NCBI GenBank assembly: GCA_902785755.1
Contig: CACZZO010000009.1
Coordinates: 124,001 to 188,000, forward strand
Source: an uncultured Bacteroidia bacterium
GTDB taxonomy: Bacteria; Bacteroidota; Bacteroidia; Bacteroidales; F082
Reading direction: 5' to 3'
DNA length: 64,000 bases
The first letter of the stretch is position 1. Each line of letters starts with the position of its first letter. Below, piece by piece: positions 33,022 to 42,068 of the stretch. The notes under the pieces are model-generated. The model was not told the origin of the DNA. It saw nothing but the letters and a program-made list of their open reading frames with translations, and ran no database searches. Made by a program: the position numbers and the translations under genes.

Positions 33022-35127
33022 ATGGAACAGAACCTCCTGCAAACGAAAATCGCTTATCTGAAGGGCGTAGGGCCGAAGAAGGCCGAAATCCTCCAAAAGG
33101 AATTAGGCGTGTCCACCTATCAAGATATGCTCAACCAGTTTCCGTTCCGTTACATTGACCGAAGCCAAATCCAAAAGGCGGCCTATATCAACGACGAAAG
33201 CGTTTATTATCAGTTGGTTGGAACGATTTCCAACATCAAGATGATTGGCGCACCGAGGGCCACACGTGCCACGGGCGTTTTCACCGACGACAGTGGCAGC
33301 ATCGAAGTGGTGTGGTTCCGAGGATTGAAATGGCTCAAGAACCGCTTCAAGCCGGGCGTGAAGTATGTGCTGTTCGGCAAGGCAAGCGAGTTCAACCATA
33401 ACTTCAACTTCGTCCACCCCGAAATCGAGGAGTACGACCCCAAGGACCCACTCATCGGCGAGGGCTTGCAAGGCGTTTACAACACCACGGAGCGCATGAA
33501 AGACAACGGCTTGGGCACGCGCACCATCGCCAAGTTGCAGAAACTGATTTTGCAACAGGTGTATGAATACATTCCCGAAACGCTTCCGAGAGAACTTATT
33601 GAAAAAGAACAGCTTATCCCACGCCGTTACGCCTATTACCAAATCCACCTGCCGGCCAACAACATCGAAATCCAGCAGGCCACGCGCCGACTGAAATACG
33701 AGGAGCATTTCTTCTTCCAACTCAAGTTGCTACGCAACAAAATGCACCGCGAGCAGACTGTTAAAGGTCACGTTTTCAGTGTGGTAGGCGACTATTTCAA
33801 CGGTTTTTACAACAACCACCTGCCTTTCCCGCTCACCAATGCCCAAAAGCGCGTCATCAAGGAAATCCGCAAGGATTTGGGTTCGGGACACCAGATGAAC
33901 CGCCTGCTGCAAGGCGATGTGGGCAGCGGCAAGACCATCGTCGCGCTGATGGTGATGCTCCTCGCTTTGGACAACGGCTTCCAAGCCTGCCTTATGGCAC
34001 CAACGGAAATCCTTGCCACACAGCATTTTGCCACGCTTCAAGAGCAATTGAAGGAAATGGATATTAACTTCGCCCTACTGACGGGTTCCACCAAAACAAA
34101 AGAGCGAAACCAAATCTATAAAGGCTTGGCCGACGGCACCATGCAAATCGTAGTCGGCACCCACGCGCTGATTGAAAGCAAAGTGGTTTTCAAGAACTTG
34201 GGCTTGGCCATCATCGACGAGCAACATCGCTTCGGGGTGGAGCAAAGGTCGAAATTCTACGAGAAAACAAATATTCCGCCACACACTTTGGTAATGACCG
34301 CCACGCCCATCCCGCGTACCCTTGCCATGACGCAATACGGCGACCTCGACGTGTCGAAAATCGATGAGTTGCCGCCCGGACGCAAACCCGTTCAGACTTA
34401 TCATATTTACAGCGACGACCGCTACCGCATCATGATGTTCATGAAACAGCAGATCGCACTCGGGCGACAGATTTATGTGGTCTATCCCTGCATCAAGGAA
34501 TCGGAAAACACGGACATGATTGCGCTTCAGGAGGGTTATGAGGCCTTGCTGCACGATTTCCCTGAGCCGCAGTACAAGATTTGCGTATGCCACGGTCGGC
34601 TGAGTGCCGAGGACAAAGATTTTGAGATGCAGCGCTTTATTAATAGGAATGCACAAATCATGGTGGCGACGACGGTTATTGAGGTGGGCGTGAACATCCC
34701 CAACGCCACGGTGATGATTATCGAGAACGCCAACCGATTTGGTCTGTCGCAGTTGCATCAATTGCGCGGTCGCGTGGGGCGCGGCGCCGACCAATCCTAT
34801 TGCATCCTCGTCACCGACCACAAACTCACCGCCGACGGCAAGACCCGCATGAAAACCATGTGCAGCACCAACGACGGCTTCGAAATCGCCGAAGTCGATT
34901 TGGAACTGCGCGGTCCCGGAGAAACGGGCGGCACGCGCCAATCCGGACAAATCGAAATGCTCATCGGCGACTTGCAAAAAGACGGTGCATTAATCCCGCA
35001 AGTCCGCGAAGCCGCCATCCACCTCCTGGCCGATGACCCGAAACTCATCAAACCCGAAAACAGAATGTTGCGCGAGCATTACAAGGAGTTGTTTGCGCAG
35101 ACTTTTGATTGGAGCCAGATAGGGTAG
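33022..35127 (+). CDS. recG: ATP-dependent DNA helicase RecG
   Basis: 701 residues from the ATG at 33022; an upstream in-frame extension would run through the promoter and into tatD. The N-terminal wedge/OB domain (LKGVGPKKAEIL, then GTISNIKMIG) precedes the helicase core: Walker A GDVGSGKTIVA, DEQHRFGV, TATPIPRTL, and the RecG-type QLRGRVGRGADQSYC. It remodels stalled replication forks and recombination intermediates. Confidence 0.96.
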   Translation: MEQNLLQTKIAYLKGVGPKKAEILQKELGVSTYQDMLNQFPFRYIDRSQIQKAAYINDESVYYQLVGTISNIKMIGAPRATRATGVFTDDSGSIEVVWFRGLKWLKNRFKPGVKYVLFGKASEFNHNFNFVHPEIEEYDPKDPLIGEGLQGVYNTTERMKDNGLGTRTIAKLQKLILQQVYEYIPETLPRELIEKEQLIPRRYAYYQIHLPANNIEIQQATRRLKYEEHFFFQLKLLRNKMHREQTVKGHVFSVVGDYFNGFYNNHLPFPLTNAQKRVIKEIRKDLGSGHQMNRLLQGDVGSGKTIVALMVMLLALDNGFQACLMAPTEILATQHFATLQEQLKEMDINFALLTGSTKTKERNQIYKGLADGTMQIVVGTHALIESKVVFKNLGLAIIDEQHRFGVEQRSKFYEKTNIPPHTLVMTATPIPRTLAMTQYGDLDVSKIDELPPGRKPVQTYHIYSDDRYRIMMFMKQQIALGRQIYVVYPCIKESENTDMIALQEGYEALLHDFPEPQYKICVCHGRLSAEDKDFEMQRFINRNAQIMVATTVIEVGVNIPNATVMIIENANRFGLSQLHQLRGRVGRGADQSYCILVTDHKLTADGKTRMKTMCSTNDGFEIAEVDLELRGPGETGGTRQSGQIEMLIGDLQKDGALIPQVREAAIHLLADDPKLIKPENRMLREHYKELFAQTFDWSQIG

Positions 35128-35129
35128 AA

Positions 35130-35193
35130 TTATATCAGAACGGATGTAATTTTATAGAAAACATGTTGTTTTATATCATTTCCAATGTAATTT
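35130..35193. promoter_or_regulatory. Operator-like repeats upstream of hipB
   Basis: Two similar units, ttatatcagaacggatgtaa (35130) and ttatatcatttccaatgtaa (35171), flank a third AT-rich block beginning ttatag with the 8-bp palindrome aacatgtt. They lie just upstream of the hipB -7 box and are likely binding sites for the HipB-type repressor. This is inferred. Confidence 0.45.
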
Positions 35194-35206
35194 CAATAAA
35201 AAGTAT

Positions 35207-35214
35207 TACTTTTG
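35207..35214 (+). promoter_or_regulatory. -7 box (TACTTTTG) for the hipB-like operon
   Basis: TAnnTTTG match 21 bases before the ATG at 35236. The alternative TTG at 35212 overlaps the box. Confidence 0.5.
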
Positions 35215-35235
35215 CAGCCGAAAGGATGTAAAACA

Positions 35236-35469
35236 ATGAAAAAAACACCATTGACAGAAACCGTAAAACGGCTCCGAAAACAATACGGCCTTACCCAAGA
35301 ACAACTTGCCTTCAAATCAGGCGTGGGCTTGAATTTCGTGCGCGAGATGGAGCAAGGTAAAGCCACCGTTAGGCTCGACAAAGTGAACCAAGTGCTCAAT
35401 TTATTCAATTATGAGATGGTGCCCGTTTCAAGAAAGGATAGGAATGAAAAAGGCTCTGATATACTTTAG
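35236..35469 (+). CDS. HipB-like helix-turn-helix antitoxin/repressor
   Basis: 77 residues with one helix-turn-helix domain: VKRLRKQYGLTQEQLAFKSG ... FVREMEQGKATVRLDKVNQVLNLF. The start is the ATG at 35236, 21 bases after the -7 box. The stop lies 26 bases inside the next gene, whose start is at 35444. It probably represses its own operon through the upstream repeats, and it is the DNA-binding part of the three-gene HipBST-like module. Confidence 0.85.
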   Translation: MKKTPLTETVKRLRKQYGLTQEQLAFKSGVGLNFVREMEQGKATVRLDKVNQVLNLFNYEMVPVSRKDRNEKGSDIL

Positions 35470-35779
35470 GGATGTCTTGGCGGGACGACTCTCCGAGACA
35501 GATGATGGTTATGAGTTTCAATACGAAACAACCTACCTTGCTATGCCACAGACCGAACCCATCAGCCTCACCATGCCGTTGCGCGAAGATGCTTATCAAA
35601 GCCCGTTGTTGTTTCCCTTTTTCGATGGGCTGATACCTGAAGGTTGGCTTTTGGATGTGGCCATACGTAATACCAACATCAGCATCCTTGACCGCATGTC
35701 ACTACTGCTTTTGTGTTGCAAGGACTGCATTGGCGCAGTAAGTGTTGTACCTGAAAATGAAGAAGAAAGCGATGAGTAG
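35444..35779 (+). CDS. HipA N-terminal-domain protein (HipS-like)
   Basis: 111 residues: MKKALIYFRDVLAGRLSETD then YLAMPQTEPISLTMPLR and FFDGLIPEGW, the N-terminal subdomain of HipA as a separate protein. In the HipBST system of E. coli this free subdomain (HipS) counteracts the kinase, so an antitoxin role is likely here. The gene overlaps hipB by 26 bases and the kinase gene by 8 bases, so all three are made together. Confidence 0.82.
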   Translation: MKKALIYFRDVLAGRLSETDDGYEFQYETTYLAMPQTEPISLTMPLREDAYQSPLLFPFFDGLIPEGWLLDVAIRNTNISILDRMSLLLLCCKDCIGAVSVVPENEEESDE

Positions 35780-36713
35780 ATGCTTGTATTGCTATAAGGA
35801 ATTGGATAAGGGTGAGCATGATTTCCATGCCCGTTGCGCCCGCAAATTTTTCGGCATGTCCGATGCTCCTGTGATGGATTATACCCAAGCCGATATGGAC
35901 CGCTTGGCCGAGCAAATCATCCGCTCGCAGACCACACTTACAGGTGTGCAGCCAAAATTGTCGCTCAACCTACAGAAACATGAAGGCGGCCAACGATTGA
36001 CGATTGTCGGTTTATGGGGTGCTTATATCTTCAAACCTCAAACTTCGCTTTTTTCAGAACTTCCAGAAAACGAAGACCTTACCATGCATTTGGCAGAGAT
36101 GGCAGGTATTAGGACGGCGCAACATTCTCTGATTCATCTTGCCGATGGTTCATTGGGCTACCTCACTCGCCGCATGGATCGTGATGCGATAGGCAACAAA
36201 TTGCCGATGGAAGACTTTTGCCAACTGACTGAACGGCAGACCGAATACAAATACCGCAGTTCCTACGAGCAAGTGGCCAAAGCAATTGAAAAACACTCTT
36301 CTGTTCCCCAACTGGATTTGGTCAATTTCTATGAAGTGGTGCTGTTTTGCTGGCTTACGGGCAATAACGACATGCATTTGAAGAACTTTTCGTTGCTTTC
36401 CAAAGAATCAGGTCGTTATGAGCTTTCTCCTGCCTACGATTTGCTCAATTCAACAATAGTAAATCCCGCTGATACGGAAGAGTTGGCACTCACTTTGAAC
36501 GGGAAAAAGTGCCGCATTAACCGCAAAGATTTTATTGAAGCCGCAAGCAAGGCTGGAATTTCAGAAAAAATCATTGACGGAATGATAAAGCAATTCAAGA
36601 AATGCCTGCCTGCTTGGGAAGAGAAAGTAGATGAATCGTTTTTGTCGGATGAAATGAAAAACAAATACAAAGAATTGATATACAATAGGATGAACAGAGT
36701 GTTGGACTATTGA
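35772..36713 (+). CDS. HipA-type Ser/Thr kinase lacking the N-subdomain (HipT-like toxin)
   Basis: 313 residues from the ATG overlapping the upstream stop. It opens with a zinc-finger-like stretch (CLYCYKEL ... FHARCARKFFG) and continues into the HipA kinase core: GVQPKLSLNL, AYIFKPQT (ATP-binding Lys), the catalytic NNDMHLKN and the metal-binding AYDLLNST. HipA/HipT kinases phosphorylate tRNA synthetases and slow growth. The split layout (HTH, N-subdomain, kinase) matches HipBST. An earlier start (35742 or 35757) is possible but would increase the overlap. Confidence 0.85.
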   Translation: MSRCLYCYKELDKGEHDFHARCARKFFGMSDAPVMDYTQADMDRLAEQIIRSQTTLTGVQPKLSLNLQKHEGGQRLTIVGLWGAYIFKPQTSLFSELPENEDLTMHLAEMAGIRTAQHSLIHLADGSLGYLTRRMDRDAIGNKLPMEDFCQLTERQTEYKYRSSYEQVAKAIEKHSSVPQLDLVNFYEVVLFCWLTGNNDMHLKNFSLLSKESGRYELSPAYDLLNSTIVNPADTEELALTLNGKKCRINRKDFIEAASKAGISEKIIDGMIKQFKKCLPAWEEKVDESFLSDEMKNKYKELIYNRMNRVLDY

Positions 36714-36748
36714 AAGTTCTGCGGATTCTGCGAGTTCTGCGTGAAATC

Positions 36749-37252
36749 TCATTTCCTTTTCCTAAACGAATAAAACTTATTAGTCAAGTAACTGAATGTC
36801 ACGCAGATGACGGAGATGATGACGTATGAAACGGTCGGCCACCATTGGAACACTTCGACAAAGAGTTTCAGGCCAAAATAGTTGAGGAAAATATTGCCTA
36901 TGGTCACGAGGAAATACCTGACAATCTGCGTTCTACCGCGCAATGTGGAACCCGAAAAACTGATGTGGCGCGCCATCCAAAAACCCGTCAGGAAAGTAAT
37001 GGGAAACTTGAACACGAAGGCCGCGATGTGGGGCGTAAAGGCAATGAAGCCAAGGTCGAAGACCTGACCTTTGAAGATGAAATGATAGAAAACATAGTAC
37101 AGCACCCACTCCAACACAAGATTCATTCCGCCGCAAGCCGCGTAACGGAACAGCTCAAGGCCCATCACCTTGCGGAAAGGTGGATAGAAAAAGTCGATGA
37201 CCGAAGTCAAGGTGCGTTCTATCCAAAGTTCTATGTTTTTCAGGGCTGACAT
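36749..37252 (-). CDS. GtrA-family membrane protein
   Basis: 167 residues with four hydrophobic segments; LELFRYAACGGMNLVLEWVLYY, the central FKFPITFLTGFWMARHISF and the C-terminal VTFSYLTNKFYSFRK are typical. GtrA-type proteins are thought to flip or carry lipid-linked sugars for polysaccharide or teichoic-acid-like modification. The gene is monocistronic with a promoter eight bases before the ATG. The substrate is unknown. Confidence 0.88.
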   Translation of the reverse strand: MSALKNIELWIERTLTSVIDFFYPPFRKVMGLELFRYAACGGMNLVLEWVLYYVFYHFIFKGQVFDLGFIAFTPHIAAFVFKFPITFLTGFWMARHISFSGSTLRGRTQIVRYFLVTIGNIFLNYFGLKLFVEVFQWWPTVSYVIISVICVTFSYLTNKFYSFRKRK

Positions 37253-37260
37253 TCGAGGCG

Positions 37261-37268
37261 CAAAAATA
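37261..37268 (-). promoter_or_regulatory. -7 box (TATTTTTG) for the GtrA gene
   Basis: TAnnTTTG match on the minus strand with only eight bases between the box and the ATG; a very short leader is expected. Confidence 0.45.
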
Positions 37269-37273
37269 CGAAT

Positions 37274-38158
37274 TTACAGCCAAATCACCTCAAAATCCTT
37301 GAGCAATTCAGTGGCTTTCTCCACATCGTCGGTGAAACCCAAAACATAGCCGCCACCGCCTGAGCCTGAGATTTTTACGCCGAAATTGAAACCAAAATCG
37401 GTCGTGAAAAGGTCGAGCGTGTTTTCGGTTATCATCGGGCGGAGGAACTGCAATTGGCCTTGGGCAAGTTGGTTCAACGATTTGAAAAACAATTCTTTAT
37501 CGCCTGAAATCATCGCGTCAATGCAAGTCTTGACGCAGGGCAAATACTCCGCTTGGAAACGATTCAAGAAATCAGGATTTTCACGCTGCTGCTTAAAATG
37601 CTCGACCAATGGCTTGGTGTTGCTCTTTATCTTCGTGTCAATCAGGCAGATGTGGATGTCTTTTTTGAGGAAATCATCCGAAAGCAACTCAACACCTTTT
37701 GGCGTGATTTTGAACGGCTTACCCAAATAACATTGCAACGGGTCGATGCCGCTGCTGCTGCCGTGGAAATGACTCTCCATTTGGCCGAAATGGATTTTCA
37801 GTTGCAAGTAATCCTCCATTTTTTGCTTGGCGTAACGGTCGTAAACCGCCGCGACCAACGTTCCCGAACTGCCCAAACCATAGCCCGAAGGCACATTGGA
37901 AGCGAGGAACAAACCTTCGTTCAAGTCTTTATTAAAAGATTGAAAATCAAAGAGATTCGATAATTTTTGGTTTTCAGAAAGATATTTGCAAAACTGCTTC
38001 AAACTATGGTTGGAGGGAAGCGATGAAGCAAGGTTCCGGCTTTGCGGAAACTGCCATTGCGCCGAAAATCGCTTCAAAGGAATCATCAGCGCGGTGACAT
38101 CGAAAATCATCGAATATTCGCCGAAAAGGATGACTTTGCTATAGTAACGGTCTCTCAT
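37274..38158 (-). CDS. Mevalonate kinase (GHMP kinase)
   Basis: 294 residues. GHMP motifs in order: KVILFGEYSMIFD (motif 1), VPSGYGLGSSGTLVAA (ATP loop), ESHFHGSSSGIDP (Mg-binding and catalytic region) and KISGSGGGGYVLGF (motif 3). The ESHFHGSSSGID pattern points to mevalonate kinase, which makes 5-phosphomevalonate. The start codon overlaps the stop of the decarboxylase gene by one base (TGATG), so both are translated together. Confidence 0.88.
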   Translation of the reverse strand: MRDRYYSKVILFGEYSMIFDVTALMIPLKRFSAQWQFPQSRNLASSLPSNHSLKQFCKYLSENQKLSNLFDFQSFNKDLNEGLFLASNVPSGYGLGSSGTLVAAVYDRYAKQKMEDYLQLKIHFGQMESHFHGSSSGIDPLQCYLGKPFKITPKGVELLSDDFLKKDIHICLIDTKIKSNTKPLVEHFKQQRENPDFLNRFQAEYLPCVKTCIDAMISGDKELFFKSLNQLAQGQLQFLRPMITENTLDLFTTDFGFNFGVKISGSGGGGYVLGFTDDVEKATELLKDFEVIWL

Positions 38159-39243
38159 CACAGCAATTTTTTCGGGCCGTCACCAACATGGTCGGCAATC
38201 CAACGGCCTTGGTTACAATACTTTAGCAATTCGCTCTTGATAAAGCTTTCCACTTTTTCCGCCTCGCTGTCAGGATAAAGCAAATGCACATTTGGACCCG
38301 CATCCAAAGTGAAACAGAGCGGGATTTGGGTTTCATTTCGGAAAGTCCTGACTTCCTCGATGATACGCAAAGTGTTGGGTTTCATTAAAATAAAAGACGG
38401 ATTGGAGCACATCATCAGGGCGTGGAGTTGCAGGGCTTCGCTTTCAGTGATATTAATAAAGGTGTCCAAGTCGCCTGATTTCAAAGCCGCAAGTAGGTTT
38501 TTGATATTCTCGTTTGCCTGTGCATAACGCGCTGAGGCGTAAGGGTTTCCTTCCATCAAGGCATGACCTGCACGACTTGAAACGGACTTGGTTTCGCCGC
38601 TGACAATCAAAATGCTGTCGTGATAAGTCTTGAAAATGGGATGGATGTCGTTTTCGAGCGAAACGGCATATTCGTCGGAACTGCCTTTATAATAAGGCGT
38701 TGCGCCCCAAAGTGCCATTTTCGGAAACACCGAGCGTGCCGCACTGCCCGAGGCCAATCGTGAGAAGTAAGAGGCTTTTCGTAAAACCATGTCTATGGGT
38801 CGACCCTTCGACAGGCTCAGGGACCTCTCGATTTCCAACAAACACATCACGAATGCACTCATCGAAGAAGCCGAAGAAGCAATGCCAGAAGAATGTGGGA
38901 AAGTGTTGCGGCTCTCAACTTTCAGATTCAGTTGATTAATGAAAGGGAAAAACGCCTGATTTTCAACCAAAAACTTCTCGATTTTCGCGCCGAAAGCGGG
39001 GTTTTCCTTGCCCTCGAAAAAGAATTGGAAACCAAATTTTTCGGCTTTTTCAAAATCAACGAATGTCTCGGAGCGACATTCCGACAATGTAAAGCTAATC
39101 GACGGATTCTGTGGGAGTTGTTTACCTCGTTTGCCCCAATATTTCACCAAGGCGATATTCGATGGGCTTGCCCAGCCTACTTTGCCTTGAAAGCCGCTCG
39201 GCACCTCGCCCTTGAAGGCCTCGTTTAACCATTTGTTTTCCAT
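38158..39243 (-). CDS. mvaD: Diphosphomevalonate decarboxylase
   Basis: 361 residues. Family blocks: ASPSNIALVKYWGKRG near the N terminus, HSSGIASSASSMSAFVMCL, and LASGSAARSVF with the conserved Ser and Arg. It decarboxylates diphosphomevalonate to isopentenyl diphosphate. A palindromic dispersed repeat inside the gene (38803-38825) is read as SLSLSKGRP and extends the loop after IERS. A near-consensus -7 box (TATTTTCG, 39264-39271) lies upstream. It is coupled with mevalonate kinase. Confidence 0.93.
   Translation of the reverse strand: MENKWLNEAFKGEVPSGFQGKVGWASPSNIALVKYWGKRGKQLPQNPSISFTLSECRSETFVDFEKAEKFGFQFFFEGKENPAFGAKIEKFLVENQAFFPFINQLNLKVESRNTFPHSSGIASSASSMSAFVMCLLEIERSLSLSKGRPIDMVLRKASYFSRLASGSAARSVFPKMALWGATPYYKGSSDEYAVSLENDIHPIFKTYHDSILIVSGETKSVSSRAGHALMEGNPYASARYAQANENIKNLLAALKSGDLDTFINITESEALQLHALMMCSNPSFILMKPNTLRIIEEVRTFRNETQIPLCFTLDAGPNVHLLYPDSEAEKVESFIKSELLKYCNQGRWIADHVGDGPKKLL
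38803..38825. repeat. Palindromic repeat, family A, inside mvaD
   Basis: cccttcgacaggctcaggga (38804-38823) is the reverse complement of the family A copies in polA and the large secreted protein. It adds a few codons without breaking the frame. Confidence 0.75.
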
Positions 39244-39332
39244 TTCCGATGTGTTTTGCGCTGCGAAAATAGGGAATTATTCCTTACCGCCGCCCATGCC
39301 ACAAGGTTTTATGGCCATTTGGCACCCAACCG

Positions 39333-39806
39333 TCATTGTTCGCGGACGAACATCAAATTCGTGTCATGCCCAAAAGTGACCTCGAACTGGAAATAATCGC
39401 GCTCGTCCTTCTTGATGCTGACGGAGTAGGTTTGTCCCAACTTCAGGTTTTCGATGATGATGTCCAAATGGCGACCGCACAAGCAATCGGCCCACGAATC
39501 ATCATAGAGCAGTTCGATGGAGATGTTTTGTTCCTGCGTTTGGATTTCAGGTCGGATGGTGTCCACTCCACAGGAGAATTGCGTGTTTGTGGTGCTGATT
39601 TTCAACTTCGTGTCGTCAACGGTGGTCGCGTAAATCGTGTCATTCTGTTCATTGTCGCGATGGAGAACGATGTCGTTGCATCCCGAAACGAAGAAGCCGG
39701 AAACTTTGGGCTGCTGTGCCTCTTTCTTGTTGCATCCCTCCAAGGCGAGGAATCCGATGACGAAAAGCGCCGTCAGGGCGATGATGGTTTTGATTGATTT
39801 GTTCAT
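39333..39806 (-). CDS. Hypothetical lipoprotein
   Basis: 157 residues. The signal peptide ends in a lipobox LEGC (Cys near residue 25). The mature part is polar, contains several Cys (VSGCND, FSCGVD, DCLCGRH) and looks beta-rich. I do not recognise a family. It is the third gene of a row of exported proteins on the minus strand, 33 bases after the type IX secreted protein gene. Confidence 0.65.
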   Translation of the reverse strand: MNKSIKTIIALTALFVIGFLALEGCNKKEAQQPKVSGFFVSGCNDIVLHRDNEQNDTIYATTVDDTKLKISTTNTQFSCGVDTIRPEIQTQEQNISIELLYDDSWADCLCGRHLDIIIENLKLGQTYSVSIKKDERDYFQFEVTFGHDTNLMFVREQ

Positions 39807-39839
39807 GACGTTTTGTTTTTAATTGTTATGTGATGTGTT

Positions 39840-41501
39840 TCAGTTTTTTACGATTTTCCGTATGAAACGCTCCTTGTTTTCCGTGATGATGGAAACGAAG
39901 TAAACGCCTTGCTTCAAGTTGCTGATGTTGATTTCGTTTGTGCCCTGCACGGTATTCACCAATTGGCCAAGGACATTGTAAACCTTCACTTCGGCTACTC
40001 CCAAACCGCCTATCGTTACTGTTCCGTTTGTTGGATTAGGATAAACCAATAATGCTTCATCAAGTGGCCTTGGCCATTCCGGCACTTGCCAAGTCGTATA
40101 ATCCACCGTGTCAGTAACATGAAGCACCCAATAGTTACTATAGGAGTTCATTAAATAGGCTGTGTCGTTTGTACAATCGTAGTCGCCGCAAGGCATTTCA
40201 CCACCCGAACTGTCAGCCTGTCCGAGGATAGTGTATTCTCTATCACTGTGCTTGATCACATCTTCTAAATACTCATGAGATTCTGTTTGTGTGCCTATGG
40301 CTCTTTCCCAAAGCAGGTTGCCGTTGCTGTCAGTGCGGAAAACCCACAACTTGTTTCCAATTTCAAGATTCCAAGCAGGCTTCAAATTGTTGGCGCTTTG
40401 CGAATCACCGTCTAATGACATGGTGGTTCCAAAAACAGTAAAGCCTCCATCCTCAGTCAAGAAGACTTTGACAATCTGTTCGTCTTTTGTGCCGCCATAG
40501 CACTTGCTCCAAAGTACATTGCCATCCAAATCTGTGCGCAGCAGCCAAATATCAGAAGTCAAAGGCATGTGAGGTTGTCCATACCAATGCCCAGGATGAT
40601 ACCCTGCGCCTTGAAGGTCACCGTCCAATGACGAAGAATGCCCTCCAAACAAATAACCATCGGGTAGTTCTATGACATTGGAAAATGAATCATTTTTGTT
40701 TCCTCCATAGCAACGGTTCCATTCCACTTCACCATTGGCATTCATCTTGACCAATATACCATCGACATATCCGCCAGAATGAACACAACTCTCTATGCTA
40801 CCGCTTACGAATTGGTTATCTGCATCACAAACAATATATAATCCTCCATCTTTAGCGGTAGCAATAGTGGCATCGCCTTCGCTTCCATCGGTTCCTATGG
40901 TTGTTTCCCACTCCAGATTACCGTTTTTGTCCAATTTTACAACCCAAATATCCGAACTGCCATAATACTGGCTAACATCGCCACATGCCCATTCTCCATG
41001 TATTGCAGTGCAAACAATACCGCCGTCATCAGTGGCAACCCCACTCAATGAATAAGGGAAAAAGTGGTCTTCACAGCCCAAAAGGCGTTCCCAAATGACA
41101 TTCAGTTCGCCATCCCCTCGCATAATCGCCAATCCTGCATTTCCCGTTGATGGGAAACCTTTCTTTCCAAAATAGTAGAATTCATTATCATTGTCCTTTG
41201 CATTAAAGATGCCATGATACCGACAATCTTGGTTACAATCTTGGTTGATGATATTCAGATTTTCGTCAATCCTAATTGTCCATGTCCCTTTAATGCCTTG
41301 CGTACCGCATGAAACCATTCCACTCCCCAATTCAGACCATCCCTCTATAATGAAACCATTGTTTGTTGAGGCAAATCCTGCTGGTTCATCAAATCCCAGT
41401 CCTCCATAACATTGCTGCCAATCGATGCGAAGTTGGGCTTTCATTGTGCCTCCCGCCACCAACAGGAGCGCAAGCAGGGTCAAAATTCTTGTTGTTTTCA
41501 T
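39840..41501 (-). CDS. Secreted protein with type IX sorting domain and PQQ-like repeats
   Basis: 553 residues from the ATG that opens the signal peptide (MKTTRILTLLALLLVAGGTMKAQ); the longer frame extends into the neighbour. The body is built from repeats of the type WERLLG/WNRCYGG ... DGGIVCTA ... GDSQ (about 50-60 residues each), as in beta-propeller-like surface proteins. The C terminus (about 480-553) is a type A sorting domain: VYPNPTNGTVTI, VYNVLGQLV, LKQGVYFVSI, RFIRKIVKN. It is therefore exported by the type IX system and attached to, or released from, the surface. The function is unknown. Confidence 0.85.
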   Translation of the reverse strand: MKTTRILTLLALLLVAGGTMKAQLRIDWQQCYGGLGFDEPAGFASTNNGFIIEGWSELGSGMVSCGTQGIKGTWTIRIDENLNIINQDCNQDCRYHGIFNAKDNDNEFYYFGKKGFPSTGNAGLAIMRGDGELNVIWERLLGCEDHFFPYSLSGVATDDGGIVCTAIHGEWACGDVSQYYGSSDIWVVKLDKNGNLEWETTIGTDGSEGDATIATAKDGGLYIVCDADNQFVSGSIESCVHSGGYVDGILVKMNANGEVEWNRCYGGNKNDSFSNVIELPDGYLFGGHSSSLDGDLQGAGYHPGHWYGQPHMPLTSDIWLLRTDLDGNVLWSKCYGGTKDEQIVKVFLTEDGGFTVFGTTMSLDGDSQSANNLKPAWNLEIGNKLWVFRTDSNGNLLWERAIGTQTESHEYLEDVIKHSDREYTILGQADSSGGEMPCGDYDCTNDTAYLMNSYSNYWVLHVTDTVDYTTWQVPEWPRPLDEALLVYPNPTNGTVTIGGLGVAEVKVYNVLGQLVNTVQGTNEINISNLKQGVYFVSIITENKERFIRKIVKN

Positions 41502-41532
41502 TGTTCTAATTGGTTTTATTGTCATCATAATA

Positions 41533-42021
41533 TCATTCTTGTTGTTGCACCGCGTTATGGTAGTCCTTTTCGGTAAAAGTATATCGAAGGCAGCCGTCCC
41601 AACTGTTTTCGGCGGCAAGCACTTCGTAGTTTTCCATCAAGATGGGATTGAACCTGCTTCTGTCTTCTTTTGAAAACACGACTTGAACCGAATCGTTGAA
41701 AACAATCCACATCGAATCGCATTGGTTGTCGTCAAAATATTGGGGATAATTGATCTGATAACGATAATCCCAAACCACCGAAACCTCTCCTTGTGGCGGA
41801 ATTGTAATCGTCTGCGATGGGTGATAGGATGAATCTTGCGTGGTCGCAAAACTGCAATCCTTTGTCTTGATGGTCAGTTCCATTGGCAAGGTGTTTTTCA
41901 TCACGACTTCCAAATGGCAAAGACGATCAACGGAGCACGACACCGAAATGAATACCGCCCCAACGAGCATTGCCGCCATAACCACCAGCCGTCTTTTGAA
42001 ATTGGATTTTTTGTTGTTCAT
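41533..42021 (-). CDS. Hypothetical lipoprotein
   Basis: 162 residues. A basic N terminus, hydrophobic stretch and lipobox VSCS indicate lipidation near Cys 29. The mature part has beta-strand character (VVMKNTLPMELTIKT, GEVSVVWDYRYQI) and no recognised domain. It is the first gene of the exported-protein row that continues with the type IX secreted protein. Confidence 0.6.
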   Translation of the reverse strand: MNNKKSNFKRRLVVMAAMLVGAVFISVSCSVDRLCHLEVVMKNTLPMELTIKTKDCSFATTQDSSYHPSQTITIPPQGEVSVVWDYRYQINYPQYFDDNQCDSMWIVFNDSVQVVFSKEDRSRFNPILMENYEVLAAENSWDGCLRYTFTEKDYHNAVQQQE

Positions 42022-42068
42022 AATGCTTTAATTTTAGGTGTTAGTTATTAGTCTTGAAATTCATGCCG

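Noticed and set aside
36714..36748. Short repeats of ttctgcg between the HipT-like and GtrA genes
   Set aside because: A 9-bp low-complexity tandem of three units without symmetry, gene or terminator structure; too little to interpret.
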